DNA of 64,000 nt, taken from contig OX235262.1 of the NCBI GenBank assembly GCA_944472135.2, positions 68,200,887-68,264,886 of the forward strand, written 5' to 3'. The notes below the pieces were generated by a model that had not been told where the DNA came from, ran no database searches, and was given only the letters and a program-made list of their open reading frames with translations. Below, one piece after another: positions 1 to 12,276 of this stretch. Position 1 is the first letter of the stretch. Every line of letters begins with the position of its first letter. The DNA is from Trichobilharzia regenti. Its lineage: Eukaryota; Platyhelminthes; Trematoda; Strigeidida; Schistosomatidae. A program made the translations under genes and the position numbers.

Positions 1-52
1 TGCTTCTATAGCCCTATATATAGCACTCAGAACCCAAGGGAATATGAATAAT
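1..52 (+). mobile_element. SR2/RTE-like LINE 3' end (truncated by window edge)
   Basis: The text from 'cttctatagccct' to 'cccaagggaat' matches the common 3' terminus of the LINE copies elsewhere in the window (for example 52780-52825). Only the tail is present. Confidence 0.6.
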
Positions 53-1985
53 ACAATTTATTTACTTACTATTTATCATTCCTTTGAGTTTTTTATTCAA
101 ATAAAATCAACACATATTTAATTCCATATCTTATTTTTCTGAATATCATTAGCTTGAGTTACCCCCCCCCCTTCCACCTCACCTAAAAAAGAATGTTGAT
201 AATTGCTCATAATGAAATACATTTTGTTTTGAATTAGGCATTTGAAATTACCACAATACCTGATATAAGTATTCTGTGTAATAATATAACGTAATTATAC
301 TGTTAGTAAACTGATTCTGTTTAAAACAAAATAGCTTCAGTTGTGATACAATTAAGGCAGAAGTAATTGTCCAAAACTTCATTTTTGGCCATGCAAAAAT
401 ACTGTATAGTTAGTTGTTTAACTGTCAGTCAACTTTTACAATTTTGTTACCTACATAATAGGTGATAGATTTTTTATCTAAAAATGTATATATATATCTG
501 ACAGAAATCTATACAGTTTAAATTGCATATATCACTTAGTTATCACCTAGCTAATGGACATATAAGTTTATGTGTTGTAGCTTCTAACTATTTTGTGATT
601 ATGTGTATTGGACTTTAAATTAGAGATCAACCAAGCACGCAAACACACACATATGCGGATACAAGTATGTTTGGGAAATCTGATCAAAAGAATGTGAAAG
701 AATGCTTACTTAATATTGGACAATAGTGAAGAGGGTATTAGAAATACTTCTATTTTTGTTTCAGAAATACTTTAATATAAGGCAAATTTAGGATCAGTTT
801 CGCTTTCAAATGACAATGAATTCCTTTCATACATAGTTTTAATCAAACTGTTATGTGAGATGTTGAATAAAGGTATCAAAGTAACCATAGAGTAGACGAG
901 TAGTTTACTCAGTGATCAAATGGAAGGGTGCCCCACCCTCTACAGGATCTAACAATTTTGCACATATTCTCAGGTGAATTGTTGCTGCATGGCTGTTGAA
1001 AAGTGTTATACAAAGTTACACAAAGCAGTTGGTGAATACTCTTCAGTTTTCTTCATGTATTTCTCTTATAGGTGTGGATTTGTGAAATAAAAATCAACTA
1101 AAATTTTTCATTTGGTTAATGGTAGTGATAACGTCTGTATTCTGGACAGTAATTTTAAAATGTACTGAATTTTCAAAAGAGTTTATTGCATGATATTTTT
1201 CGTTCGTACAATGTCTTCAAGTAAAATATTAATTGACAATATATGCCTGTAACACAATGGTCTCTGACCTGAAGCACAAACCATTCGATTATGATATATC
1301 TGCTTTGTCTCCTTCAAGAAATCCACGATATCTAGTTGAAAGCCAATTGTAAGATGTTTAGAAGTACATTTTGAGACCCAAGGATATTACTAAAGAAGAG
1401 TTATCTCATGTATTAGAACACACTTCCATGCACAATCAAGACTTTCCTAAATTTTAGTAGGATCTTGAGTATCAGGAGCTTGTAAACATTTTAAATACAC
1501 ACAAGAGTAGGCCGCTTATAGCTTATAGTTTTCACTTTCATCATCTTTAATTAGAGCTTATGAGTGTAGTAGTGTTGATTGGTCAGATGTTTTGTCACTT
1601 TTTCTAAAATGTATCTCTTAACACTTAAAACGATAAAATGATTTGTATGCATTGTTGACTGTATTGTGTCCACTCATTTAACAATATAAACAACCCGTAT
1701 AACTATTTTGCTATGCAGAAATCATAAGGGTTTAATAATCTGCTTATATGGCGAGTTGGTAAATAATTGAACTTGTGTTTTCTGGAATTCATACCTAAAT
1801 AAATCGTTGAAGCTATGTGTTTTTTTAGAAAGGATATACAGTTTTGAATATTTATCTATATAACAGTTTATAAAACATATTTTCTAAGTACCTACACCTT
1901 AAATGTTCTTTGATGCTATCAGTAGGAGTGTCTTTTTTTTGTTTTCATCCTTTTCAAAAGACTCTTCTTTCAACCCTATTTTGTT
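53..1985. other. Unassigned AT-rich sequence
   Basis: No gene, RNA or mobile element recognised. There is a C-run (CCCCCCCCC) near 161-171. If the kinase gene extends upstream, this is intron. Confidence 0.4.
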
Positions 1986-1989
1986 TAAA

Positions 1990-2305
1990 GATTTCATCAT
2001 GAACTGATATCGGTTAGAGGAACATTGGAAAGCCTGGGAGTACTGGAAAGCTGTTTCCTCCGTCCTAGTTTGAGGCCCTTCATCAGTATACACCTACACT
2101 GCGTGGTTCGAACCCAGGATCTTCTAGTTCCAAAGCGAGCGAGCTCGTAGACCATTAAGTCACAGGGACCCGATCCAGTGGCCCATGAATTGCAATTTCT
2201 GCCAATTCATAATATAGCGTGACCACTAGCCAGTGTCATCCTCACTCCAGACCTGCTGTAGAAGCTAATTTAGACACTGTTGTTACCTTGGCCGTCATAG
2301 TCTTA
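1990..2305 (-). mobile_element. tRNA-like SINE, family 2
   Basis: Read on the minus strand, a tRNA-like head beginning GGGTCCCTGTGACTTAATGG has A-box-like TGACTTAATGGT and B-box-like GGTTCGAACC, followed by the conserved body (ACTGATGAAG, CCAGTACTCCCAGG, TTCCAATG). The same unit recurs at least ten times in the window. Confidence 0.7.
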
Positions 2306-2480
2306 ATAATCCTCATTTTGTTGTGGGAATCCCCTTAATTTTATCTGATATTCTATTTCCTATTACATTTTTATGCTTATTATCACTTAAGCGTCTTTAA
2401 TGAACTGTAGTTCTATTGATCTGACTTAATAAATCAATAGTATTTGAAAACACCAATATTGTTAGTGACGATTATTCTAG

Positions 2481-2485
<5 letters not shown>

Positions 2486-2535
<50 letters not shown>
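2486..2535. repeat. AT dinucleotide microsatellite
   Basis: About 50 bases of uninterrupted AT repeat. Confidence 0.95.
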
Positions 2536-2538
<3 letters not shown>

Positions 2539-2883
2539 AGAGCCAGAAAAGGAAATTATCGAAAAGAATATTCTTTGCTCAGTTTTTTCCTTCTAAATGG
2601 GATGTAGATAGAAAATTTATTTCCCTCCAAGCGATATATACTGTATCCTAATGTAATTATGAATAAAATACAAACTAAAAACAATTATTTCACATAGTGA
2701 ATTCAAAACAAACAACAACTGTGAAAAAGACAGTATTCAATGAATTCATAAATTTCGGTAGAAGCCTTCAGCTGAATACTCTACAAACATTGTTATTTAT
2801 ACAAAATTTTTCAAAGGTGAATCAAATACACTAAGTGAAAGGGTTGAATTTCAGTCTACTATTGCATTACAATCATTGTAGTG

Positions 2884-3085
2884 GATTGGGTCCAAGTGGC
2901 TGGATTGTCTTTGAACCCGCTCGCCTTGTAATCAGAAGGTCCTGGTTTCGAACCACTCAATGTGAGTGTGTACTGATGAATAGTCTCAAACTAGGCTGAC
3001 GAAACAGTTGTCCAGTACTCCCAGGTTTTCCCATGGTTCTGTGACGGATGTGCCAGCTCATGGTGAAATCCTGGAACCAATCATT
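2884..3085 (+). mobile_element. tRNA-like SINE, family 2
   Basis: Head GGGTCCAAGTGGCTGGAT, B-box-like GGTTTCGAACC, body with CCAGTACTCCCAGG, as in the other family-2 copies. Diverged and slightly rearranged. Confidence 0.7.
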
Positions 3086-3294
3086 GTATTTATTCGAAAG
3101 TAATGTTGAAAACGGTAAATTACTCAATACTCATGAAGGTTACACAAGCCTATAAATATTTAACAAAGGTTGTTCAGTTTAATGTTGATTGTCTAAAAAT
3201 CATTTGTTTTTAGATTATTCTTGCACCCTGTGTTGATTGAATGCGTTGGACTGTGGTTCTCAAGCCCTTTTGACTTTTCAGTTCACAGTGTGGT

Positions 3295-3600
3295 CTCTTG
3301 AATATGTCCAAGGATTTGCTTGAAGTTGCTATTGGTTGCTAGTGATTAACAGTGGAATTCACGATGTGCATTTCATCCTATTTGGGACTCATCACCTGTA
3401 CTACTGCTGGGTGAGGTTGTTCTCGTCATAGCTTAGTGGTTAATGCTCCGGTATTCGAATCGATGGCTACAGGGTTTGAGTTTCTATGAAAACACCATCA
3501 ACCACAGCGAATCCAAATACATGCAGCCATTGAGTCCAAAACAGGACGAAATGTGCATCCTAGATTGCACTGTTAGTCACCACCAACCAAAATAATTTAA
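3295..3600 (+). mobile_element. tRNA-like SINE, family 4
   Basis: Contains an A-box-like TAGCTTAGTGGTTAATG and a body shared with the 40.4-kb palindrome (AACAGTGGAAT, TTTGGGACTC). Its two ends are partly inverted to each other, reading 'gtgcatttcatcctattt' on one side and the complement on the other. Confidence 0.55.
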
Positions 3601-4094
3601 TGTTAACTTCGATACCTTGAAGTAGTGGATGATAAATATTTTTTTTCATGTTTATATAAAGCATTATTTGTCCTACTTATCATATTATTAGTCGTTCTTA
3701 TCTCATTTTAATTTCCCGTTACATACCTCAGATTTCCATTTACCGCTCATTTTTGTAATAAGTAGTAATTACAGACACATATACATATAAATACGCACAG
3801 TTTACTTGTTTCACCTAAAATCTCTTCTTTTTTTCTTCTTATCTGTAAACGAATATCTTAATTTCTTCTTTCCTGATTTTTCTAATCCCAAAGAAATTTT
3901 TTTCGTTTAAAATATCATTATAACAAGTAATATCAAAATATCAATGATGAAATAAGATTAAAATAGAAGGAGGTGACTATCATTATATTAGCTAAAGGCA
4001 GAATATTGATTAATAATCAAGTTATGCATACGGATACAGTTGATTACCATTGTGTAGGTTAGGATACTAAAAAACGAATTTATTGAAGTCTTCT

Positions 4095-4832
4095 TAACAC
4101 CAAGAATATTATGTGATCCGAAAACTAATAAGTTGGCAAAAGAAGCTGCAAATACAGAGCTTCAAGCGAACATCGAGATTGTGGAGGTGATGAAGATAAC
4201 CAACCGACAACCGCAATAGCAAGCACTAAGCACAATCAATGGGCGGAACTTGAAACTGGTTAATTCCTCCAATTATCTAGGTAGTAGCATCGTCCCCAAC
4301 CAGAGGCGACGCCATGGATAAGGATGTCAAAATTAGATGGGGGAAGACAAGAAATCACTTTGTAAGTCTACTGAACCCAGGACAGGGAATAAAATTGAAA
4401 TTTTCCACACCAACATTAGGTCTGTTCTTCTATATAGGTCAGAAACTTGGCGCCACACCAAAAGCCTCTCTAACAGCCTGTCACAGACAGCTGCCTTTGC
4501 TGCCTCCACACTGAAGGTCAGATGGCTGGACATAAAGAATAAGCAACAAGAAACTCTGAGAACGAACTAATCAAGAACCTATTGCTCAAGAAATATTCTG
4601 AAGAGAATGCAGATGGATAGGATACACGCCATTAAGTGACACCGCGTGCCATGCTCTTGAGTATAACCCCACTGGAAAACGACACCTTTAGCGTCTGATG
4701 GTGACATGGAGGAGACCGTGTGATGAAGAGATGAGAGTATATAGACAGCCGTCGGGGCAACTGAAGAGGACCGCAAATGGAGATTTGCTTTTGAAGCCCC
4801 ATATTCCACTCGGAACCTAAGGAAGTAATAAT
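4095..4832 (+). mobile_element. SR2/RTE-like non-LTR retrotransposon, 5'-truncated and decayed
   Basis: Broken frames read KTNKLAKEAANTELQANIEI, VNSSNYLGSSIV, NIRSVLLYRSETW and FEAPYSTRN. This is the C-terminal part of the LINE ORF found repeatedly in the window (VKSVLLYGSET motif, then the terminal STRN motif). Several stops and frameshifts make it non-functional. The 3' end is the usual 'cactcggaacctaagg'. Confidence 0.8.
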
Positions 4833-5026
4833 ATAATTTGCATCACAGAAAATAATGAAATGTGGTTCTCAGATGGACATGCTGTGAGCTCATCTTATAA
4901 CTGTACGGAAGTGAAATGATAATAGTTAGAGGCTTCAAGTTTTTAATGAATTATAAATGTCACAATTGTCAACCACCATGAAATAAGTAATTTAGGGCAG
5001 ACTACTAGACCGCTGTGTCTCAAGTG

Positions 5027-5225
5027 CTTCGGCGGTTCAGTGGTGAAATACGCACCAACTACACATCTAGCCCGTGGTTTGGTTCCAGATCGACGTGCTC
5101 CTAAACCCCATCTAACCAGTGAGAAACCCGGAAAAACAGGGTAAGTTAGGCGTTATGCTGGCAGTCACACTTTGTGAAAAAAATAACGCTGCCGCTGAAA
5201 CTTTTAGGTGTGAATCCCTATTATG
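5027..5225 (+). mobile_element. tRNA-Gly-like SINE, family 1, diverged
   Basis: Starts with CGGCGGTTCAGTGGTGAAAT (tRNA-Gly-like A box) and carries a B-box-like GGTTTGGTTCC. The body resembles the 12.3-kb SINE but is strongly mutated. Confidence 0.5.
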
Positions 5226-5306
5226 CACTAAAATGCAAAGAAGGAAACAAAACTCTAACAGGAGTTGAATTCATTCACACTCAGATTTTTTCGTCATTCT
5301 AACTAG

Positions 5307-5307
<1 letters not shown>

Positions 5308-5339
<32 letters not shown>
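5308..5339. repeat. AT dinucleotide microsatellite
   Basis: About 30 bases of AT repeat. Confidence 0.95.
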
Positions 5340-5340
<1 letters not shown>

Positions 5341-6095
5341 TGTGTGATTGATGGCACAGTCAGTAGGCAGTTGTACAACTGCTATTACTAAAACCGTCAT
5401 CAGCTTTAGTATCTTTTCTTCACACCTATGACAATAAACTTTCGCAGCTTGCTTCGTTTCCACACACACACACTCTCTCTCTTACACACATGTATATATG
5501 GATCAATAAATAAGCTTTACCTGGGTATGTATGTACTAGTTTAAATGATATCTCCCGCTAATGTGCTTACTATCTGACCGTTTAAGAAGTAACAGTTGTT
5601 ATCACTTTCAGTTTTTAACACTAATAATTAGAATAATAACTTTATTTTTCTGTTTTTTACTGTTCAAAACTCTTTCTTTTTTTGATTGTTGGAAAAAAAA
5701 GAAGTTTAAAGTATACGTGTCTATCATCATGTTTATTTCCCTTCACATCGATTCTTATTTCACATCTGTTTTTGCTAAACTTTATACGCTAGTTTGTTAG
5801 AAATTTAACAATGGAATACAGGTTATATATGTTGTCCCCTTAGGAATATACCAGCTGGATGTAACTGACTGTAAAAGGCATTTCTTCCATTGATAGGTAA
5901 TTTCAGCAGTGGTATCTTGGATCACTAGTAGTCAATAGAGTCCACATGGTTACTTTGTCTATTGTGTAGTACTGGTTGGTAGCTGATTTCTTGATCCTCT
6001 TGAACTAGTATGCGTTAATTGGTATGCAGAGTAAATTATCTTATCCTGTTGGTGACTGAAATTCTCATGTAATGTAGAAATAAGTATCCTCGATA
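5340..6095. other. Unassigned AT-rich sequence
   Basis: Includes a CA/CT-rich simple tract near 5461-5490 and an open frame (5561-5800) of hydrophobic, Phe-rich composition typical of AT-rich non-coding DNA. No gene recognised. Confidence 0.4.
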
Positions 6096-6244
6096 TAAGA
6101 ATAGAACTTGGTCACTGTGGTGGAGTTTAATTCCATTATACAGAAAATTTATTTTGATAAACTGTCACAGTGTTATGCTGTCATATTTACTGATGGCGTT
6201 TCGAGCACAATTTATTGCTCATAATCATAGCAAGGCACTACTCA
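6096..6244. repeat. Dispersed repeat R5 (possible Penelope-like terminal repeat)
   Basis: Shares 'cactgtggt', 'ttttattttgataaa' and 'gtttcgagcacaatttattg' with copies at 28450-28615, 23463-23560 and the arms near 60590 and 60640. Its repeated position beside a minus-strand retroelement C-terminus suggests it is an element terminus. Confidence 0.55.
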
Positions 6245-6425
6245 CACAACAGTGGTTAGGACTCTCGCCGACCATGCACATGGTCCGGAGTTCGAGCCCA
6301 CGCCGGCGCACACCTGATATCTATGGTCGGCCTGCAAAATTTGGGCTACCGATATCCATGCTGAAAATTCCATACTTCTACCAAAATACGGCGTGGAATC
6401 AAGCTGTAAATCAAAAAAAAAAAAA
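6245..6425 (+). mobile_element. tRNA-like SINE, family 1b
   Basis: AGTGGTTAGGACTCTCGCCG then B-box-like GAGTTCGAGCC, then the body 'atctatggtcggcctgcaaaattt' and a terminal A-run. Nearly the same unit occurs at 13132 and 24526. Here it lies directly before a Penelope-like C-terminus. Confidence 0.75.
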
Positions 6426-6860
6426 AACTTTCCAAAAGAAATACGTCCAACCCCTGTCCCTCCAATGGCCATCATGAACAGGTAAAAGTGTTTAGTAATA
6501 ACTATCCCATCGCCCTTCTTATCTAAACTTCCAGCTTATTCAAGTTATTTTTTAAAGTTTTTCTTAATCCCTGTTTACACTACCATATTTCCATACCCGA
6601 ACTTCGTGTTTATTTTGTCATTTTACTATTTCTACATATTTAATCCCTGATTGCATGAACAATTATTCATCACATTAGTTTTTTATCCAAACATCTTATC
6701 TGTTTTGTTGTTTCTGCATTTCTAACCCCCAATTGCGCAATGTAAACCATCTTAGTTATTATGATGCTACTTTGTTTGAGTTTTATCCGTCCCCCTGTTT
6801 ATTATGGCATTTTAATTCCTAATTGTAATTTTTATTAATCTGACCCTTAACCGGAAATTA
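6426..6860 (+). mobile_element. Penelope-like element, C-terminal tail and 3' region
   Basis: After the SINE poly-A the frame reads KKYVQPLSLQWPS then stop, the same C-terminus (VQPLSLPWP) seen in the other Penelope-like remnants here. The C/T-rich sequence that follows resembles that after the 14.4-kb copy. Too short for function. Confidence 0.55.
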
Positions 6861-6904
6861 TTTTGGAACTTTCCCATCCATTTGATATAAATACACGAAT
6901 GTAC

Positions 6905-7290
6905 AGTCTAGATGATGACTTCGTCGAAAAGAAAATTTCCTTCGTTGCAATCGTCTTTGTAATAATTTGTATGACCCAATGTGCATATTCCGTGCTTTCC
7001 AACTTCGTTTATATGATCCCTCTGTTTCTCATATCTTGATTTGACTGGTATTAATATTCTCCGTATCTCTGGTATTAGTGATGAGTCATTCCTGTTGCAT
7101 GTCCTGGGTATAGATTCGATCAACAAGGCTTCAATAATCAACCTCTCTATCCGTCTGTCTATATTACTTTTTAGAATTGTAACTTTGTCGCACCCTATTG
7201 TGTGCATGCATGAACTGCACTGCATGCATGCAGTGCAATTACTGAGTTTCTTTTTTAAATTACTTATCTTCACAGCATCAATCATTACAT
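6905..7290 (-). pseudogene. Retroelement C-terminal ORF remnant (probably Penelope-like)
   Basis: A 125-codon minus-strand frame reads KSNIDRRIERLIIEALLIES, then RTCNRNDSSLIPEIRRILIP. The R-x-x-IEALLI pattern followed by an N-R-N segment resembles the last helix of GIY-YIG endonucleases in Penelope-like elements. A diverged copy lies at 28870-29075 (LKSNIGRRRKRMITESCL), which shows it is repetitive and not a host gene. The N-terminus is absent. It includes an odd Cys/Met-rich stretch caused by a TGCATGCA palindrome. Confidence 0.5.
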
Positions 7291-7319
7291 ACTTAGCTGA
7301 ATTGTTATGCTTTAATAAT

Positions 7320-7900
7320 CTGGCTACTCCCGATCTACTGGTTTTGGCCTATGTAGTTGAACTCAGAGTCAGTGCAAGGTATTTTATATGCTATAGTAGT
7401 CTTAGGATGCTAGGAACCAATGTGAAGAGATTATTCACTATATGGCTGTATATCGTTCTCATTGGCCTAGGTGCATTCACTCCTTCTTATCTCTTTTATC
7501 AGTTCGACTATCATGTTTTTCCCAAGTTACTATTCTTTTTTCCCAGCCTTTCTGTGCTCATTATTATGGTTCTTTTAAATGTCTTTCCTCTACCTTTGTG
7601 TACTACACGAAGTGTAGCAGGTTGAACTGCTGCACTTCAATGCAAAGTTGTATGGTGAAAATTTGTCAGTCAGTTGACTTTAATACACATGAAATTGATA
7701 ACATTTCTAACTGCATGGTCTTTTATAAACGACGTTTCCATGTTACTGTTCTACCTCAAGCATTTCTGCTCATTATAGTCATTTTAAATCTCTTTTCTCT
7801 ACATATCTGTACCACATACAGGGCGATAACTTGAACTGGTACACTTTTGTGCAAAGTTATATGTTAAAATTCTATCAGTCATTCAGTTACTTTTAATATA
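7320..7900 (+). mobile_element. LINE family B 3' end (non-coding tail)
   Basis: 'ggatgctaggaacca', 'gcattcactcc' and the C/T-rich tail with 'tgtactacacgaagtgtag' match the terminal part of the family-B copies at 19.5-20.1 kb and 50.3-50.8 kb. The tail unit occurs twice in tandem here (about 7560-7660 and 7760-7880). Confidence 0.6.
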
Positions 7901-9035
7901 ATGAGATTAATAACGTTTTTAACTATACTGTCTATCAGAAAAGCGTTTCGAGTTATAGATGTTTCATTATTTCTCTCAAATTTACATTGAGGATTCTCTA
8001 ATTGTTAACTTTCATAAAGTGTACGGAATTTATTGACTTGTTCAATGTTCACAAGATGATAAAAAATGCTGTTGCTGCTGCTGTTCAGGGCATGAATAGG
8101 CTTATTTGTTTTGCCACAATCTGTGATTTGATATTTCACTTTAATACTTTCTTCACTTGTTTCTTTACATTGAATTACATTTATATAAAACATGGTTTAG
8201 TTTTTCATAAATACAATTTTGGTTTTCACTAACCTTAAGAAATGCACTGATACTGACTTTATGATTGACTGAGTTTCAACACAGAACCTTGCACTAGAAG
8301 TGCAGCCGTTGAATTTTCCGCACCTGTTGTGTCATAAAATGGTAGAGAAAAGAGTAAAAAGAAATTCAAAATAAACAATACTGAGCAGAAATGTACCGGA
8401 AAAAGAAGAATAACGTGAAAAGCATGAAAGTAACAGAGTGTGATGTATCTGTGCCATTGCAAACGCTTTTAAACCACTAGTCTCCAGCCATTGATTCTTA
8501 GCATCTTGAATTGCCTAACCAGGCAGTCTACACCTCCCTATTCGGGTAATACTTAACTATCGGAGACTTCATGAATTGATTCCAGGTTTTGATTTGATCA
8601 TCCTTAACGTTTTCCCAACCTAATCCTACATAGTATAACAAGTTTATTTTGAATTCATGTGCTTTTTACAACAATTTTTCAATTGTCACCGGAACACGTG
8701 ATACGAATTTAAGGGAATATGACATGATAGGTTACCTTCAATCATGATGTTATCCAAAGAACTGTATATTTCAATCTGAAAAATGTCATCGTCTTTGACT
8801 GACCATCCCCATGGCTTTCTAATTTATCATATTCCACTTTACCAGGTGTTGTATACTTAACTGATTTAGTAATTTAGCCGATTGTAGCTTATCTGAGGCT
8901 TTGGTTTACTCAAAGGTCCATTTATGGCATCTATTTCATATCACTTGTATTCACCAATAAGATCTACTTATTATGCGTAACTATATTTGTTTTACTCATA
9001 CCTGCATGTTTCTATTGTTTTCTTATTCCATCTAG
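7901..9035. other. Unassigned AT-rich sequence before the first recognised exon
   Basis: No gene or element recognised. It ends in the acceptor at 9034-9035. Presumably the 3' part of an intron that starts further upstream. Confidence 0.5.
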
Positions 9036-9115
9036 TGTAATGCGTCGTGCTGTTGCTGTCAAAGAGATACGAATTAATCCAGAAGAAGGATTACCGTTTA
9101 CAGCAATTCGTGAAG
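9036..9115 (+). CDS. CDK14: CDK14/15-like kinase, exon with VAIK lysine and PFTAIRE helix
   Basis: Acceptor ttccatctag precedes 9036 and donor gtaagt begins at 9116. The exon starts with the last base of a split codon and reads VMRRAVAVKEIRINPEEG, then PFTAIRE and a split Ala codon. The Lys in AVAVK (in-window residue 9) is the ATP-anchoring lysine of beta-3. The Glu ending PFTAIRE (residue 26) is the alpha-C glutamate. PFTAIRE is the cyclin-contact helix that names this CDK subgroup. The beta-1/beta-2 Gly-rich loop must lie on an exon further upstream. An in-frame ATG at 9040 is probably internal, because starting there would omit the nucleotide-binding loop. Confidence 0.93.
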
Positions 9116-10169
9116 GTAAGTAATAGATAACAGTGACACAGCATCGACAGCACTGAAATCAATTCTCTTGTCATTATTCATTTTATCATCTCATGTTGTT
9201 TGTTAGCTGTCACATTTCTCCTTGATATATATGTACAATCGTGTATAACTGCTGTTTTAATATGTATAAATAATTTGTTACATGAAAAAAGTTTATGGAC
9301 TAACTGTCAGTTTCAATTATATAAAAAACATTCAATACAACTGCTTTGTGTGTGTGTGTGTTTGTGTGAAATGACAACCATTCCGTTGTGTAATAAAGAT
9401 TGTGAATAAAAGAAATACGTTAAAATACTTTAGTTTGTACAGTAGAAGAAATGTTATTGTATCACAACAGTACATCGGACACATATATACGTATATATAC
9501 GTCACTTTTGACAAGTAATTCGGGATCTTGTCTTGTTGATTGATGATTGTTTATAGCTGTAGACAGAAATACTTGGAATACTTTATCAACTGTGGTGTAA
9601 ATCACTCGTCTAATGTGAATACTATTTAAGTTTTTTTTTCAAAGGTATCATTGTTATCTTAACTGAATAGGTTGAATAGTAGTAATTAATATGCAGTAGT
9701 AGTCTCCTATGTGTTGTATTGGTTAATATTTATAATGCTAAAATGCATATGGAGTTGTTTTTTGTTCCTGGGTATCATGAGGCTTGTTTTGTTTTGCAGG
9801 AGAACTGTCTATTTTTCACTTGTATTAACAGATAGTTTTTGTGATTAGTTAATTCTATGACAGTTTACCACATGGAACTAATGTTAAATCTAAGTATAAA
9901 GCAAGTAAATATGTATATTTAGATTCGATTCGAATAAAGTAAAACAGCAGGAAACTGAATGAAGCAAGGCACTAATAACAAACTAATGTATACATGCATG
10001 CATACATACGTACATGCCTATTGTACAAAACGACTGTTTTGACTAGTGGATAACGTTGAGAGATTTCAGTTAGATGATTGGTTGGCACCTGTCTTAACTT
10101 GAAAAATTATTATTTTCAACTGTCCAACGTGAGACAGCATATGATGCCTGTCATCGGTTTTTCTACTTA

Positions 10170-10810
10170 TTTATTTATTATTCCATTAGGTTCCGAATGG
10201 AACAGAGAGCTTCAACGACACCCCTCCACTTTCTCCTATTTTCCACTGTCCTCTTCAGTCGGGTCCACGATTGTTCATAATCTCTCATCTCCTTCAGCTC
10301 ACACAATCTCCACTGTGTCCGATCCATCTCCATTTCCTGCTACATATTTGTTGAGCGATCAGCTCTCGGTCGGTTTGTTCCCAGCCAGAGTTTCTTAGCG
10401 TTAATTATTTCTGGATGGCTGGCCAGCCATTTGATCTTCAGTATAGAGCCAGTCAGTGAAAGTGTCAGCTGTTGATAAGAGTCTGTGACTGATATGCAGT
10501 ACAAGTTTCTGACCCATACAGAAGAAGTAACTGACTTCACATCTGTGTTGAACAGAATCCGAATCTTGTTTTTTATGCTGACTGAGTGAAACAGAATGTT
10601 TCCAAACTGGTTTCAGGTTGATGACGTATCAGGCCTTACTGCTTCTGTTCCAAATGCCTGTGGTTGAAATCGTGCTTCCTGGCGAGACGTCTGTCAAATC
10701 TCTCCCGTTGATGTTGATTGGTGCTGGTTGTTGTTGCTTTTCGTTGGTTATCTTCATCACCTCCTTCTTCTCTATGCTCTCTGTGTTCTTTCACTAACTA
10801 CCTGTAAACA
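10170..10810 (-). mobile_element. SR2/RTE-like LINE 3' fragment
   Basis: Reverse-complement copy of the LINE 3' end: 'attccattaggttccgaatgg' at its left is the element terminus. The minus-strand reading carries the decayed C-terminal ORF. 5'-truncated. Confidence 0.75.
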
Positions 10811-10885
10811 GATGACATCTAAATAATCCTCAGTTTTTGTTGAATTACCTTTATAACCCACACCTAAGTTAATGCCCTCCTGTAT

Positions 10886-11640
10886 CTACTACTATTGTTA
10901 TTCCCTTGGGTTCTGAATGGAACACAAGACTTCAACAGTACATCTCCATTTCATCCTGGTTTCTGTAGACATTTTCTAGCTGGTTGCACCATTGTACATA
11001 AGCTTTTATTTCCTAGTCACAATCTATCCTCCATGTCACTGACGGGTGGACACCCAACTCGTCGCTTCACTCGAGGGTCTAACGCTTGTATTTAATCCAT
11101 TTCCCTCGGTATATTTCTTGGGCATTAGGTTGTTGGTTAGTTCTTTCTCAGAGTTCCTTGTTCCTATTCCTTTCCAGCCATCTGATCTTCAGTATGGGAC
11201 CATTGAAGACAGCTGTTGACAAAAGTCTGCGGTAGCCAGTCAGAGGTGCTTTCGATGGCGTGCACGCCAAGTCTGTAAACTACATAGAAGAACTGATTTA
11301 ACATTAATGTTGAAGGTTCAGACCTTGTTTTTTATTCTGAGTAAAGTGCATTCGCACACTAACTTCATAGGGATGAAGAACTAGCTGTCTTGCTTTTCTG
11401 ACCTAGTCTGACTCTGACATCCCCAATTGTGCCGCCTGTAGTTGAATCGATGCTGCTTAGATAAGTGAAAGAGGTCACGTCTTTTAGATCTCTCCTACTG
11501 TGCGGGAATTCTGAGTTTTTGCAATTTGTTTTTGCTTTCATCATAGGTAGATACATCGTCTGACTGGATTTCAGAAGGCTTTTAGCACGTCGCATCATAT
11601 CGTCTGTCTGATTCTAGCGAAGAATAAGTTTATTTTCCAT
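10886..11640 (-). mobile_element. SR2/RTE-like LINE 3' fragment
   Basis: Terminus 'ttattcccttgggttctgaatgg' at left. The minus-strand frame 11365-11598 reads RDLKDVTSFTYLSSIDSTTG, GTIGDVRVRLGQ and KTASSS, matching the YLGS-TTGG-T-DV-R-IGK segment of the other copies. Broken elsewhere. Confidence 0.78.
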
Positions 11641-12276
11641 ATTTTTTCCTCTGTACTTGTAAGTTTCTGTAGCGATTTCACTGATTTTCTGGCCCTCTGA
11701 GCTAAGATCATGTAACATACATTTCTCTCCGAAATAGTAATTCGTTTTATCCGTCAGTTGGCTAGGTTTTTATTCGTGTTCTTCGTAAGCATTTTCTCAA
11801 TAAAAATTAGATAGATGTTATAAGTTTATGAGACGTCAGGTAGCCAGACTCACGGATTCATACGAATTCTGCTTTCAACAACCGTGCAGTGTTTTCGTCA
11901 GATTCAGCACTATGTCATTTCAGTTTAATAAAACTGTTATTCTTGTTATCAAGTAGTACTTTCATTGCCAATTCATTGATCGACAATTCAACAAGATTTC
12001 AGCTAACTAATCTATCTTAATAATTCCCTTTGGAAATGACCTACATTTAAGGTCAAAAGAAAGCGCGCATAATTACATTTTTTGACGATTCTTGTAGTGT
12101 TTTTTAAGTACTCATTTATGGTGCATACATTTTTTGAAATTTCTTAAAATTAACATAGTTTCTATCAAACTAAATGATGTGCATTCAAATAAATACTATA
12201 TCCAGGTGTTATTTTTTGCATGGATTTGACTGATTTCACTTTTGACCACGAACTGCCTTCAGTTACAGAACCATTG

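Noticed and set aside
7041..7625. 194-codon plus-strand ORF
   Set aside because: Antisense to the retroelement C-terminus (minus strand) and then runs into a LINE 3' tail; hydrophobic content reflects AT-rich sequence.
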